Of a DNA stretch of 64,000 bases, positions 42,164 to 51,325 are shown piece after piece. The translations under genes and the position numbers were made by a program. The stretch is taken from the NCBI GenBank assembly GCA_965660675.1, contig CBFIAU010000010.1, positions 1 to 64,000 of the forward strand, read 5' to 3'. Under the pieces are notes generated by a model. That model had not been told where the DNA came from. It worked only from the letters and a program-made list of their open reading frames with translations, and did not search any database. The number at the start of each line of letters is the position of its first letter. The first letter of the stretch is position 1. Origin of the DNA: UBA12202 sp002691725. Lineage in GTDB: Bacteria; Pseudomonadota; Alphaproteobacteria; Puniceispirillales; UBA1172.

Positions 42164-43021
42164 ATGGATTATGTCACAATAATTTCGCTCTTATCTGTTG
42201 TTTTAATCGGCTTGCCACATGGCGCTATGGATGGCGCGGTGGCTATTGCTATGGGTTATGGGCAATCTTTACTGCGCCTGATTAGTTTTTTGATAATCTA
42301 TATTTTGATCGCTATGCTGGTTGTTGGGGTCTGGCTGTGGCAACCGCAACTCTCCTTATTCGGGTTTCTTTTGCTTAGTATTTGGCATTTTGGCCGTGGT
42401 GACAGCTTGAGCTATCTGCCTCCATGGATACGCTATATTCAAGCCATAAGCCATGGTGGATTAGTCGTCTTGGGCATGAGCCAATTTGATCGCATGGCTG
42501 CTGATCAGATTTTTCAATGGCTGGTTTTCGGTGATACCGTTCAGTTATGGATGTGGATTGATGTGGCTATGCGGCTTTGGCTCCCGTTAGCTGCCATATA
42601 TGTGGTCATTGGCGTCCTTGATCGGCGGCTCTGGGCCAGGCTTGCTGAATGGATAGGGCTTGGCGTTATGATCTATGTTCTGCCTGCCCTGGTCGCATTT
42701 GCGATTTATTTCTGTTTGATCCATACTATCAGACATGTCAGCCGTATCATGATTATGCTTAATCAGATGCTGTCGCCACGGCTGGTTTTAGGGCTGACAG
42801 CACTATTTACGGTTGCGAGCTGGCTTGCTGGTATCGTGATCTATACGCTTCTATTGCCGACAGAAGGTGCTATGCCTGCGAGTATGATGGTGGTATTTAT
42901 TGGCTTAGCGGCGTTGACGGTGCCGCATAGTTTGTTGATTGACAGCTTGTTCCGCCCCCGTTTTGAAGCCAATCTTCAGGCTAATCTTCTGGCCAATCAT
43001 AAGGGAGCATCTGATGTCTGA
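42164..43021 (+). CDS. blh: beta-carotene 15,15'-dioxygenase, Brp/Blh family
   Basis: This 285-residue membrane enzyme cleaves beta-carotene into two retinals for the proteorhodopsin. It has about eight hydrophobic helices, the N-terminal GLPHGAMDG motif with His19, IWHFGRGD, a central HTIRHVSR and VPHSLLID near the C-terminus, giving the metal-binding histidines of the family. The C-terminal EANLQANLLANHKG comes from 12-bp repeats (42968-43000). It overlaps the next gene by eight bases. Confidence 0.92.
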   Translation: MDYVTIISLLSVVLIGLPHGAMDGAVAIAMGYGQSLLRLISFLIIYILIAMLVVGVWLWQPQLSLFGFLLLSIWHFGRGDSLSYLPPWIRYIQAISHGGLVVLGMSQFDRMAADQIFQWLVFGDTVQLWMWIDVAMRLWLPLAAIYVVIGVLDRRLWARLAEWIGLGVMIYVLPALVAFAIYFCLIHTIRHVSRIMIMLNQMLSPRLVLGLTALFTVASWLAGIVIYTLLLPTEGAMPASMMVVFIGLAALTVPHSLLIDSLFRPRFEANLQANLLANHKGASDV

Positions 43022-44045
43022 CCTCAGCACAAGAAAAGATGAACATATTGATCTTGCTAAAGACGTTGAGGCATTGGCACAAATCCCTAACAGCCTGGAC
43101 CGTGTGCGTCTGACCCATCAGGCGTTGCCGGAATGTGATGCTGATCACATTGATACACGAACACGGTTTTTGGGCAAACCGCTTGCCGCGCCATTAATGA
43201 TCAGTGGCATGACAGGTGGATCAGCGCGTGGTGATGCGATCAATAAGCTGCTGGCAGAAACTGCCAATACGCATAAATTGGCATTTGGGGTAGGCTCCCA
43301 AAGAGCATCATTAAGCCAGAATAACAGCCAATCTCACTTGCGTGGATTAGCGACAGATATTCCGCTTATTGGTAATCTTGGGGCGGCACAACTCATTGAG
43401 GCGGGCGGCATCACGCTTGCCCTGAAAGCCATAGATGATCTGGCGCCAGATGCTCTTGCCATCCATCTTAATCCCTTGCAGGAATTGGTTCAGCCCGAAG
43501 GTGATCGCGCTTGGCAAGGTGTTCTGGATATGCTGGCTAAGCTGGTTAAATCCACCTCAACCCCGATTATGATCAAAGAAGTCGGTGCTGGATTAAGCGT
43601 CAAGGCAGTCACCCGACTGCGCGATATCGGAATTAGATGTTTTGATGTCGCGGGGCTAGGCGGCACAAATTGGGCCCGCATCGAAAATAGCCGGACAGAT
43701 CAAAGACGCCAAGACATTATGGCGCCATTCATGGATTGGGGTATCCCGACTTGTCAGGCGTTGCTTGATTTGCGTGATGCCGTGACGGATATTCAGCTGA
43801 TTGGCTCAGGCGGTGTTCGTCATGGACTTGATGTGGCGCGTTGCTTATGGCTAGGGGCGGATATAGCGGCGGCGGCAGGGGTCTTTATCAAAGCACTAGA
43901 AGCCGCCGATGGCAGCCTGCACCCTGATCGGCTTAGTCATGTTCTGGATATTTGGAAAGATCAGATCAAGGTAGCTATGTTCCTGACGGGCTCACCCAAT
44001 ATCAAAGCATTAAAACAGGCAGATGGCGTCATTGCGCCGCTTTGA
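43014..44045 (+). CDS. fni: isopentenyl-diphosphate delta-isomerase, type II (FMN-dependent)
   Basis: This 343-residue FMN enzyme interconverts IPP and DMAPP, supplying crtE with primer. It starts SDLSTRKDEHIDLA, contains MISGMTGG, GVGSQRASL, AIHLNPLQE, and the phosphate loop IGSGGVRHGLDVARCLWLGAD. The ATG at 43014 overlaps the blh stop and follows GGGAG; the frame opens earlier but inside blh. It is the last gene of the retinal cluster. Confidence 0.93.
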   Translation: MSDLSTRKDEHIDLAKDVEALAQIPNSLDRVRLTHQALPECDADHIDTRTRFLGKPLAAPLMISGMTGGSARGDAINKLLAETANTHKLAFGVGSQRASLSQNNSQSHLRGLATDIPLIGNLGAAQLIEAGGITLALKAIDDLAPDALAIHLNPLQELVQPEGDRAWQGVLDMLAKLVKSTSTPIMIKEVGAGLSVKAVTRLRDIGIRCFDVAGLGGTNWARIENSRTDQRRQDIMAPFMDWGIPTCQALLDLRDAVTDIQLIGSGGVRHGLDVARCLWLGADIAAAAGVFIKALEAADGSLHPDRLSHVLDIWKDQIKVAMFLTGSPNIKALKQADGVIAPL

Positions 44046-44073
44046 TGGTTCCTGCCCGGTCTTATCATCATTG

Positions 44074-45045
44074 CTATGATCGAGACGGTCGTCGTCTGAC
44101 CGGTTCTGACTGTGCAATAATGACGCCAATACCGACAATTACCGCGCCGCCTAATCGCACGATATCCCATTCGCCATCAAAGCCATAGACCATTATTGCC
44201 ATCACATATACAGGCACGGCATTGAGATGAAATGACGCAATAGCTACGCCTAATTGGCGGGCGCCTGCTATCCAAAAAGGCTGTGACATGGCGGTGGATA
44301 AAATCGAAAAGGCAAACAGCATCAAGAGGCTTTGTGAGGTGATCGGGCCAATATATATCTGCTGCGGATACATGGCGGCGGCGATAAGCCAAGTGACACT
44401 GATGAAACATCCGGCGCCAGTTAAAGTAATCGTCGTCTGTCCTATGGATGTTAATTCATCCAGGTTGACATTTGTTGCCCGTGTTGCCCAAGCATAAAGA
44501 ATAACAGCCCCTAAGCACCATATAAAGCCGACGCCGATATCATAGCCTTGCCAGCGCACTCCTGCTGCGATTAAACCGCCAAATAAGGCGCAAATAATGC
44601 CTATCACTAACTTTGGTGTGATGACCCGGCGGTCAAGCACTACTTCAAGAATTGCCCCCATAATCGGCATCATTGCCGCCGCTATTGCAGGCGTAACAGG
44701 ATTGGATATTTGCTGGCCATAAAGCAACAATACGGTGCCAAAACCAAACCCTATGCCGCCTATGACCAATCCCTTTTTCCATAAATGCCAGTTAAGGGGT
44801 AATCGGCCTTCGGTTAGCCGCCAATAGATTAACAAGAGAACAGTGCTGGGTAATAATTTGACAAGCAGTAAGGTCAGCAAATCCCACGTTTCCATTAAAA
44901 CAGAGCCAACGGGAAAGCCAAGTGACCATGCCAGCACCGCCAGCAAACAATACATATTAGCTGGGATTAGAGATGTTGCGGATTGATGGGTTAACTCTCG
45001 CTTATGCGCGGAGCTAGCGGGGCTATCCTGCTGATGTGGGGACAT
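44074..45045 (-). CDS. EamA-family (DMT) transporter
   Basis: This 323-residue inner-membrane protein has about ten helices in two EamA halves (for example NPVTPAIAAAMMPIMGAILEVVLDRRV) and is of the drug/metabolite transporter group. It converges on the isomerase gene, with 28 bp between stops. It follows the acyl-CoA dehydrogenase gene on the same strand and may be co-transcribed. The substrate is unknown. Confidence 0.85.
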   Translation of the reverse strand: MSPHQQDSPASSAHKRELTHQSATSLIPANMYCLLAVLAWSLGFPVGSVLMETWDLLTLLLVKLLPSTVLLLIYWRLTEGRLPLNWHLWKKGLVIGGIGFGFGTVLLLYGQQISNPVTPAIAAAMMPIMGAILEVVLDRRVITPKLVIGIICALFGGLIAAGVRWQGYDIGVGFIWCLGAVILYAWATRATNVNLDELTSIGQTTITLTGAGCFISVTWLIAAAMYPQQIYIGPITSQSLLMLFAFSILSTAMSQPFWIAGARQLGVAIASFHLNAVPVYVMAIMVYGFDGEWDIVRLGGAVIVGIGVIIAQSEPVRRRPSRS

Positions 45046-45071
45046 AAGTTACCCTAACTAAGATCAAACTA

Positions 45072-46250
45072 CTATTTTCCATATGAACGAGGTAACCCCA
45101 ATCCTTTTTCAGCAAGAAACGATAATATCAGATTGGTTGATATCGGGGCGACTTGATAGAGTCTGGTTTCACGAAACTTGCGCTCAACGTCATATTCTTC
45201 GGCAAATCCGAAACCGCCATGGGTCTGCAAACACGCCTCTCCAGCTTCCCATGACGCATCGGCGGCCAGCATTTTAGCGGTGTTTGCTTCTATGCCATGC
45301 GGGTTTTTATCATCATAAAGTCGGGCGGCTTTCTGCACCATTAACTCGGCTGCCATCATATGCGCATAGGCTTTGGCCAGAGGAAACTGAACACCTTGAT
45401 TCTGGCCAATAGGCCCGCCAAAAATGCTCCGGTCATTGGCATATTTCGTGGCCGTATCAAGAAACCACTTGGCATCACCAATACATTCAGCGGCGATAAG
45501 TATGCGTTCCGCATTCATCCCCGAAAGAATATAGGAAAAGCCCTGGCCTGCTTCGCCAACAAGCGCCTCATGCGGTATTTCTACATCATCAAAAAACACT
45601 TCGGTAGTAGCATGATTGATCATGGTGCGGATCGGCCGGATGGTGATGCCATTGCCAACCAAATCTTTCATTTCCAGCAAAAACACAGATAGCCCATCAG
45701 TGCGTTTTTGAACCTGATCGCGTGGCGTGGTGCGAGCAAGCAACAGCATCAAGTCAGAATATTCTGCCCGCGATGTCCAGATTTTCTGGCCATTAATCCG
45801 CCACCCTTTATCGGTCTTTTTAGCAGTTGTTTTCAGCGCCAGTGTATCCGTACCGCTGCTTGGTTCGGTCACGCCAAAGGCTTGCAAGCGAAGCCGCCCA
45901 GCAGCAATTTCAGGCAGGTATTTTTGTTTCTGGTCATCCGAGCCATGCCGCATCACCGTCCCCATAGTATACATTTGGGCATGACAAGCTGCGGCATTAC
46001 AGCCATTAGCATGAATCTCCTCCAGAATAACTGTTGCCGCTTCCATGGTTAATCCGGAGCCGCCATATTCTTCGGGTATAAGCGCCGCCAGCCATCCTGA
46101 CTCAGTTAACGCATTTACAAAATTGGTGGGATAGGCGCGGTTGCGATCAAGCTCTTGCCAATATGTCCCTGGATAATCAGCGCAAATCTTTTTGATGGCT
46201 AATCTGATCTCATCTAATAAGGTTGTATCTGTTACGGTACTCGAAGCCAT
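45072..46250 (-). CDS. acyl-CoA dehydrogenase
   Basis: This 392-residue FAD enzyme of the ACAD family forms 2,3-enoyl-CoA from an acyl-CoA. It shows the FAD and substrate contacts LQAFGVTEPSSGTDT and INGQKIWTSRAEYSDL, the R-x-x-FG motif DRSIFGGPIGQNQGVQFPLA, and QTHGGFGFAEEYDVERKFRETR near the C-terminus. The substrate chain is not evident. No CoA transferase or thiolase is nearby. Confidence 0.9.
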   Translation of the reverse strand: MASSTVTDTTLLDEIRLAIKKICADYPGTYWQELDRNRAYPTNFVNALTESGWLAALIPEEYGGSGLTMEAATVILEEIHANGCNAAACHAQMYTMGTVMRHGSDDQKQKYLPEIAAGRLRLQAFGVTEPSSGTDTLALKTTAKKTDKGWRINGQKIWTSRAEYSDLMLLLARTTPRDQVQKRTDGLSVFLLEMKDLVGNGITIRPIRTMINHATTEVFFDDVEIPHEALVGEAGQGFSYILSGMNAERILIAAECIGDAKWFLDTATKYANDRSIFGGPIGQNQGVQFPLAKAYAHMMAAELMVQKAARLYDDKNPHGIEANTAKMLAADASWEAGEACLQTHGGFGFAEEYDVERKFRETRLYQVAPISTNLILSFLAEKGLGLPRSYGK

Positions 46251-46556
46251 AGAAATCCCTCTGTGAACACGTATTTACTATTAGCACATTGTCATCATAA
46301 ATGCGGGAATAGGTAGTCTTATACCCTTATAGTAAACATCAATTCAGCAGATAGTGGAAATATTTAATTTTAGATTATGTTAATATCTTGCTGATCTGAA
46401 TTAATATTGAGTATTTGGCAATTCACTTATTTTTTACTTTATCAAATTAAAGGTCTATGCAAGGGTATTCATATTAAGTCTTGGTTGTTGCTATTGGCGC
46501 ATCCAAGATAAAAAAATATGTAATCAAATCCATAAAATCCAATCTAGGAGGATAAT
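46251..46556. promoter_or_regulatory. 306-bp promoter region of the betaine-type ABC operon and the ACAD gene
   Basis: This is AT-rich DNA between divergent genes. It holds no recognisable riboswitch or repeat. The right end has a strong AGGAGG ribosome-binding site (about 46546-46551) for the binding-protein gene. Confidence 0.5.
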
Positions 46557-47513
46557 ATGAAGAAGTTTCTATCTGTGGCAACGGTGGGACTAGGTCTTGT
46601 TGCCGCGCAGTCTGCACCTGTACTTGCCGCTGATGTGGTTATTGGTGTTCCGAACTGGCCGTCAGTTTTAGTGACAGGACATGTTCTTAAAGTCGCTCTT
46701 GAAGAAAACCTTGGCCTTGAAGTGGAATTACAAAACGGCACTAATCCGGTTGTCTTTGAAGGCATGGACGCAGGCTCAATGCATGTTCATCCTGAGGTAT
46801 GGTTGCCTAACCAGACCAATTTGCACAATACCTTCGTTCAGGACAAGAAATCCGTTAAGATGAACCCGAATGGTGTTGCTGGTGATCAGGCTATGTGCGT
46901 GACCCAAGGAACCGCCGACCGGACAGGCATTGTCAACTTGTCTGAGCTATCTGATCCTGACATGGCCAAGAACTTTGATACTGATGGTGACGGCAATGGT
47001 GAGATTTGGATTGGCGCCGCAGGTTGGGCATCAACTAATGTCGAAAAAATCCGCGCCAAATCTTATGGATATAGCGAAACTATGCAGCTTAAGGAAATGG
47101 ACGAATCGCTTGCTTTGGCTGAGGTTGATGCCGCAGTAACAAGCAATGATAATATCGTTTTCTTCTGCTACACGCCGCACCACATGTTTGCGCTTTATGA
47201 TCTGGTGATCTTGCAAGAGCCAGCACATGATCCATCGAAGTGGAACGTCAAGCAGCCGACTGATGGTGCTGATTGGCTCGAAGTATCAGAAGCGCCAGTG
47301 GCGTGGGATACCGCATATCTTCACATTCATTACGCGGCTGAGCTAGAAAAAAGCCACCCAGAAGCAGCCAAAATGCTTGGTAACGCAAAGTTTGACACGG
47401 ACACAATCTCACAGATGACCTATGCAGTGGTTGTTGAGAAGCGTGATCCAGCTGATTTTGCAAAAGAATGGGTTGCTGGTAATGGTGACGCTGTTGATGC
47501 TTGGCTGAATTAA
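46557..47513 (+). CDS. proX: glycine-betaine/proline-type ABC substrate-binding protein (OpuAC/ProX-like)
   Basis: This 318-residue periplasmic protein has a Sec signal peptide (cut near VLA-ADV at 22-27) and an OpuAC domain starting VVIGVPNWPSVLVTGHVLK. Trp residues for a cation-pi box around a quaternary amine are available (VPNWPS, EVWLPNQ, GAAGWAS). DTDGDGNGEI (residues about 142-151) resembles a calcium loop and occurs in some relatives. It imports glycine betaine, choline or a similar osmolyte with proV and proW. Confidence 0.88.
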   Translation: MKKFLSVATVGLGLVAAQSAPVLAADVVIGVPNWPSVLVTGHVLKVALEENLGLEVELQNGTNPVVFEGMDAGSMHVHPEVWLPNQTNLHNTFVQDKKSVKMNPNGVAGDQAMCVTQGTADRTGIVNLSELSDPDMAKNFDTDGDGNGEIWIGAAGWASTNVEKIRAKSYGYSETMQLKEMDESLALAEVDAAVTSNDNIVFFCYTPHHMFALYDLVILQEPAHDPSKWNVKQPTDGADWLEVSEAPVAWDTAYLHIHYAAELEKSHPEAAKMLGNAKFDTDTISQMTYAVVVEKRDPADFAKEWVAGNGDAVDAWLN

Positions 47514-47534
47514 TCGGCGTATCTTAATATAAAT

Positions 47535-47562
47535 GGCAGCACCAATATAAGCTGGTGCTGCC
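47535..47562 (+). terminator. intercistronic hairpin after the binding-protein gene
   Basis: GGCAGCACC and GGTGCTGCC pair perfectly over nine bases with a ten-base loop, between proX and proV. There is no T-run. It is placed like the hairpin at 16226-16246 and probably protects or limits the upstream message. Confidence 0.75.
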
Positions 47563-47629
47563 AATATCAGCAGATTACAAGCTAGCAGATTTAATATGAT
47601 AACAATGATAACAATAAAATTGGCAAATC

Positions 47630-48691
47630 ATGACTAAATCAAAAACAAATGATGTTATTGTTCTAGAGCATGTCTGGAAGATATTTGGAGACGATGATAA
47701 GGTCGCCATGCAGGCGGTGCAAAAACTCGGTCTTTCCAAAAATGATGTGTTGAAAGAGTTTAATTGTGTGGTCGGTATTGCCGATTGTTCGTTTTCCGTA
47801 AAACGTGGTGAAGTGTTTTGTATCATGGGGCTATCTGGCTCTGGCAAGTCTACGCTAGTGCGCCACTTAAATCGCTTGATTGAACCAACTGCCGGAAAAA
47901 TCCATGTTCTTGGCCGCGATATTCTGGGCATGAATGATGCCGAATTACGCGCTATCCGTGCCAAGGAAATCGGCATGGTGTTTCAGCATATGGCACTGCT
48001 TCCGCATAGGACGGTGCGTGATAATGTCGGCTTTCCGCTTCAGATCAGGGGCGCATCCAAGGCCATTCGGTGGGAGACCTCTCAAAAATGTTTGGATATG
48101 GTCGATCTATCAGGATATGAAGACCGTTTCCCCAATGAATTATCTGGCGGTATGCAGCAAAGGGTTGGGCTGGCACGAGCGCTTGCATCAGACCCGGAAG
48201 TCTTGCTGATGGATGAGCCATTTTCCGCGCTTGATCCACTGATTAGGCGCCAATTGCAAGACCAGTTCATGCAATTATCTCAGCAGTTGCAGAAAACTAC
48301 TGTCTTTATCACGCATGATCTTGATGAGGCGATCCGTATTGGTGATCGCATCGCCATTATGAAAGATGGCCGGATTGTGCAAATCGGCACGCCCGAAGAA
48401 ATTGTCACTAAGCCTGTTGATGATTATGTCAGGGATTTTGTTGAGGGCATCTCAAAATTAAAATTGGTCTATGCTCATTCAATTATGGTGCCGCTGGCAA
48501 AGTTTAAGCCGCCGCGTGGACAAACGCTGAATAACGCACCGCGCGCCCATCATGGCGTTAGTCTGGATGAGCTGATTGATATTTCGGTCAAGTCTGATAA
48601 GCCTGTGGTCATTCAAAATGATAAGGGCAAAGATGTCGGCGTGGTCGATAAGCCAACCTTGCTGAAAGGGATTCAGGGAGGAAAAGCATGA
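47630..48691 (+). CDS. proV: glycine-betaine/proline ABC transporter ATP-binding protein (ProV-like)
   Basis: This 353-residue ATPase has Walker A GLSGSGKST, Q-loop MVFQHMALLPHRTV, signature LSGGMQQRVGLARAL, Walker B VLLMDEPFSALD and switch His in FITHDLDEA. The extra N-terminal segment and C-terminal tail (about 275-353, GVSLDELIDISVKSDKPVVI) are typical of ProV/OpuAA, where the tail senses ionic strength. It overlaps proW by four bases. Confidence 0.92.
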   Translation: MTKSKTNDVIVLEHVWKIFGDDDKVAMQAVQKLGLSKNDVLKEFNCVVGIADCSFSVKRGEVFCIMGLSGSGKSTLVRHLNRLIEPTAGKIHVLGRDILGMNDAELRAIRAKEIGMVFQHMALLPHRTVRDNVGFPLQIRGASKAIRWETSQKCLDMVDLSGYEDRFPNELSGGMQQRVGLARALASDPEVLLMDEPFSALDPLIRRQLQDQFMQLSQQLQKTTVFITHDLDEAIRIGDRIAIMKDGRIVQIGTPEEIVTKPVDDYVRDFVEGISKLKLVYAHSIMVPLAKFKPPRGQTLNNAPRAHHGVSLDELIDISVKSDKPVVIQNDKGKDVGVVDKPTLLKGIQGGKA

Positions 48692-50238
48692 AAAACGATA
48701 TTGAAAAAAATGAATTAGTTGCCTCTGTTGATAGTTTTGCTGATGTTAATGCTGATTATTACAGAGAGGCTTTTGAAAAAATTCAGCAATCCGAAAGGGT
48801 CGCGCTAACCTGGAATAGCATGGCGGCGATCTTTGGCCCTCTATGGGGTGCTATTCGCGGATTATGGGGCTATTTCTGGATATTCCTTATTCTCGAAATG
48901 TTTGCCTTGGTTCAGATTGGCCGCGGCTTATGGGGCGAATTAGGGGCAGATAAAATCGCCCGTTATGAACGCTTGCTCGCAAATATTGCCAAGCGTGAAC
49001 AACAAGCCGCCGAATTACAAGCCGCGGGTGATGTGGCTGCTGCCACCGATAAGCTAAACATTGCCAATAATTTGAAAAAGGCAGCCGAAACCACCTTGCT
49101 TGAAGCCGAAGCCGCCACCCAACAAGCCACGAGCGTGTTAATCTTTGGCCTCATCTTGTTTGTGGCGATTAAATTGATGGAAGGCTTATATGCAAACCAT
49201 GCCTATGAAAGGCAATATCTGCGCTGGCGTTCTAACCCCAGATTACAAACAGGGTTGAGCAGGGCTAATGCCATATGGGGCATTGTTCTTATCATCTGTA
49301 TTTTGCCGCTGACCTTGATCCGATATACGGTCGCCAAGGCGGATGAATTATTGTCCGGTCTCACAGGTGGGTTTTTGGGGCAAACCATCCCGATTACAGA
49401 GTTTCCGGTGAAACGTGAATATTTCTCGCCTTTAGCCGCTCTCGGTGATCAGGGATTTGATTGGCTCGCCTCGCGCTTTGGTAATGTCTTTGACGGCATT
49501 ACATATAGTATTCGGACGGTGCTTGACGGTATTGAAGTCTTGCTCATAGGCACGCCATGGCCAGTTGTCATGGTGGTGATTGTCGTTGCCGCGTTACGGC
49601 TTGCTGGCGTTAGAGTCGCTATTTTTACCGCCGCATCTTTGGCTTATCTGTCGATGATGGGATTGTGGGAAATCTCTATGATCACGGTTGCGCTGATCGG
49701 CACGGGTGCATTTTTATGTGTGCTTTTCGGCATCCCGTTGGGCATATGGTTTGGCAAAAGCCAACGTGCTTATCGAACCGCTGAACCTGTTCTCGATTTT
49801 ATGCAGACCATGCCGGCCTTTGTTTATCTGATCCCGATCATTGCCTTTTTTGGCACTGGTAAGCCGCCGGGCGTTCTGGCGACGCTAATCTTTGCCATGC
49901 CGCCAGTTATCCGGCTGACCGCATTGGGTATTCGCGGAGTACCCGAAGCCACAAAAGAAGCGGCGATTGCCTTTGGCTGTTCGCGCCGACAATTAATGAT
50001 GAATGTTGAGATACCACTAGCCATGCCATCTATTATGACAGGGATTAATCAGACCATTTTGATGAGCTTATCTATGGTTGTCATTGCCTCACTGATTGGC
50101 GCCGAAGGGCTTGGTGCGTTGATCCTTGAGTCCTTGCAATACGCGGCGAAAGGCCAAGGCTTGCTTGGTGGATTAGCGATCTTGTTCTGTGCTATGGTGA
50201 TTGACCGAATTGCTCAAGGGGCGTATCGGAAAAAATAG
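48688..50238 (+). CDS. proW: glycine-betaine-type ABC permease (ProW-like) with long N-terminal extension
   Basis: This 516-residue protein is much longer than ordinary ProW (about 350). The C-terminal half (about 290-516) is a normal permease with the EAA loop EATKEAAIAFGCSRRQLMMNVEIPLAMPSIMTG. The N-terminal part has a segment resembling DUF2628 (TWNSMAAIFGPLWGAIRGLW, about 40-60), a hydrophobic helix, an Ala/Glu-rich coiled-coil stretch (about 90-150) and further helices. It pumps the substrate bound by proX across the inner membrane. The start follows GGAGG. Confidence 0.87.
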   Translation: MKNDIEKNELVASVDSFADVNADYYREAFEKIQQSERVALTWNSMAAIFGPLWGAIRGLWGYFWIFLILEMFALVQIGRGLWGELGADKIARYERLLANIAKREQQAAELQAAGDVAAATDKLNIANNLKKAAETTLLEAEAATQQATSVLIFGLILFVAIKLMEGLYANHAYERQYLRWRSNPRLQTGLSRANAIWGIVLIICILPLTLIRYTVAKADELLSGLTGGFLGQTIPITEFPVKREYFSPLAALGDQGFDWLASRFGNVFDGITYSIRTVLDGIEVLLIGTPWPVVMVVIVVAALRLAGVRVAIFTAASLAYLSMMGLWEISMITVALIGTGAFLCVLFGIPLGIWFGKSQRAYRTAEPVLDFMQTMPAFVYLIPIIAFFGTGKPPGVLATLIFAMPPVIRLTALGIRGVPEATKEAAIAFGCSRRQLMMNVEIPLAMPSIMTGINQTILMSLSMVVIASLIGAEGLGALILESLQYAAKGQGLLGGLAILFCAMVIDRIAQGAYRKK

Positions 50239-50266
50239 TCTGTTTTTAGGTGGATTTAGGTTAGCG

Positions 50267-51322
50267 ATGACAGGCCAAGATTTTGATCGAGATTCTGATC
50301 GACATGCAGATCGATATGCAGATCGACATATAGGTCAAGAGGGTGAGCATTTCATCAGCAGATGGAATCACGCGCCGAATGTGCCTATTGCGGTATCGCC
50401 ATTATTTTCATGGCCGCTTGATCTGCCCTTGATCTGTCGCTGGATGTTAAACCAATGGCTCATCATAACTGAACGCTCAATTCTTATTCTCATATCATTA
50501 GCCTCATGGGTGTGGTTTCAGCCGCCGCTTGAAGTCATGGCGACGCTATCCTTAGACTGGATAATCATGCTCTATATCCGCAACATGGCCTTGATGGTGC
50601 TTGTCGCAGGGGGCTTGCATTTGTTTTTCTATTCGCTCCACAGCCAGGGCGAGCGCTTACGTTATGACAACCGGGCGCTAGAGCAGCTGCAAAAGAACTT
50701 TCTTTTCAGGAATCAAGTGCATGACAATATGTTCTGGTCGCTTGCGAGCGGCGTTACGACATGGACAATCTATGAAGTGCTGATGTTCTGGGCGATGGCA
50801 AATGGTTATGCGCCAGTGCTGTTATGGTCGGAACATCCAGGCTGGTTTATTATCATCACGTTGTTAACGCCGATCTGGATTTCGTTGCATTTTTATTGGG
50901 TGCATCGCTGGCTTCACTGGCCACCTCTCTATCGACTAGCGCATGCGCTCCACCATAAGAACACAAATGTCGGGCCGTGGTCAGGGCTATCCATGCATCC
51001 GGTGGAACATGTGCTTTTCTTTTCGTCTATTCTGATACATTTTGTTGTTCCGGCAAGCCCATTTCATATTCTTTTTCATATGCAGCATCAGTCACTAACC
51101 GCCGCGACATCGCATACAGGATATGAAGCCATGTTGATAAAAGACAAATCCTATCTGGCCTTGGGGACATTCCATCATCAGATGCATCATCGGTACTTTG
51201 ATTGCAATTACGGTAATCTGGAAATGCCGTGGGATAAATGGTTTGGATCTTTTCATGATGGCACGGATGCGTCTCATGACGCCTTCAAGACCAGAAAAAA
51301 GACATTGCGCGGCAAAGGATAG
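50267..51322 (+). CDS. membrane fatty-acid-hydroxylase / sterol-desaturase family protein, paralogue 3
   Basis: This 351-residue membrane di-iron oxygenase has the boxes HRWLH, HALHHKN and HQMHHRYFDCNYG. The ATG at 50267 follows AGG at six bases; the frame runs further up to 50201 but inside proW. The N-terminus (DRDSDRHADRYADRH) is built from four 12-bp repeats (50285-50332). The body is close to paralogues 1 and 2. It is four bases upstream of the agmatinase-like gene. The substrate is unknown. Confidence 0.83.
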   Translation: MTGQDFDRDSDRHADRYADRHIGQEGEHFISRWNHAPNVPIAVSPLFSWPLDLPLICRWMLNQWLIITERSILILISLASWVWFQPPLEVMATLSLDWIIMLYIRNMALMVLVAGGLHLFFYSLHSQGERLRYDNRALEQLQKNFLFRNQVHDNMFWSLASGVTTWTIYEVLMFWAMANGYAPVLLWSEHPGWFIIITLLTPIWISLHFYWVHRWLHWPPLYRLAHALHHKNTNVGPWSGLSMHPVEHVLFFSSILIHFVVPASPFHILFHMQHQSLTAATSHTGYEAMLIKDKSYLALGTFHHQMHHRYFDCNYGNLEMPWDKWFGSFHDGTDASHDAFKTRKKTLRGKG

Positions 51323-51325
51323 ATT

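Noticed and set aside
46982..47011. Calcium-binding EF-hand or dockerin module in the ProX-like protein (DTDGDGNGEI)
   Set aside because: A single loop without a partner helix; similar loops occur in related OpuAC proteins as far as I recall.
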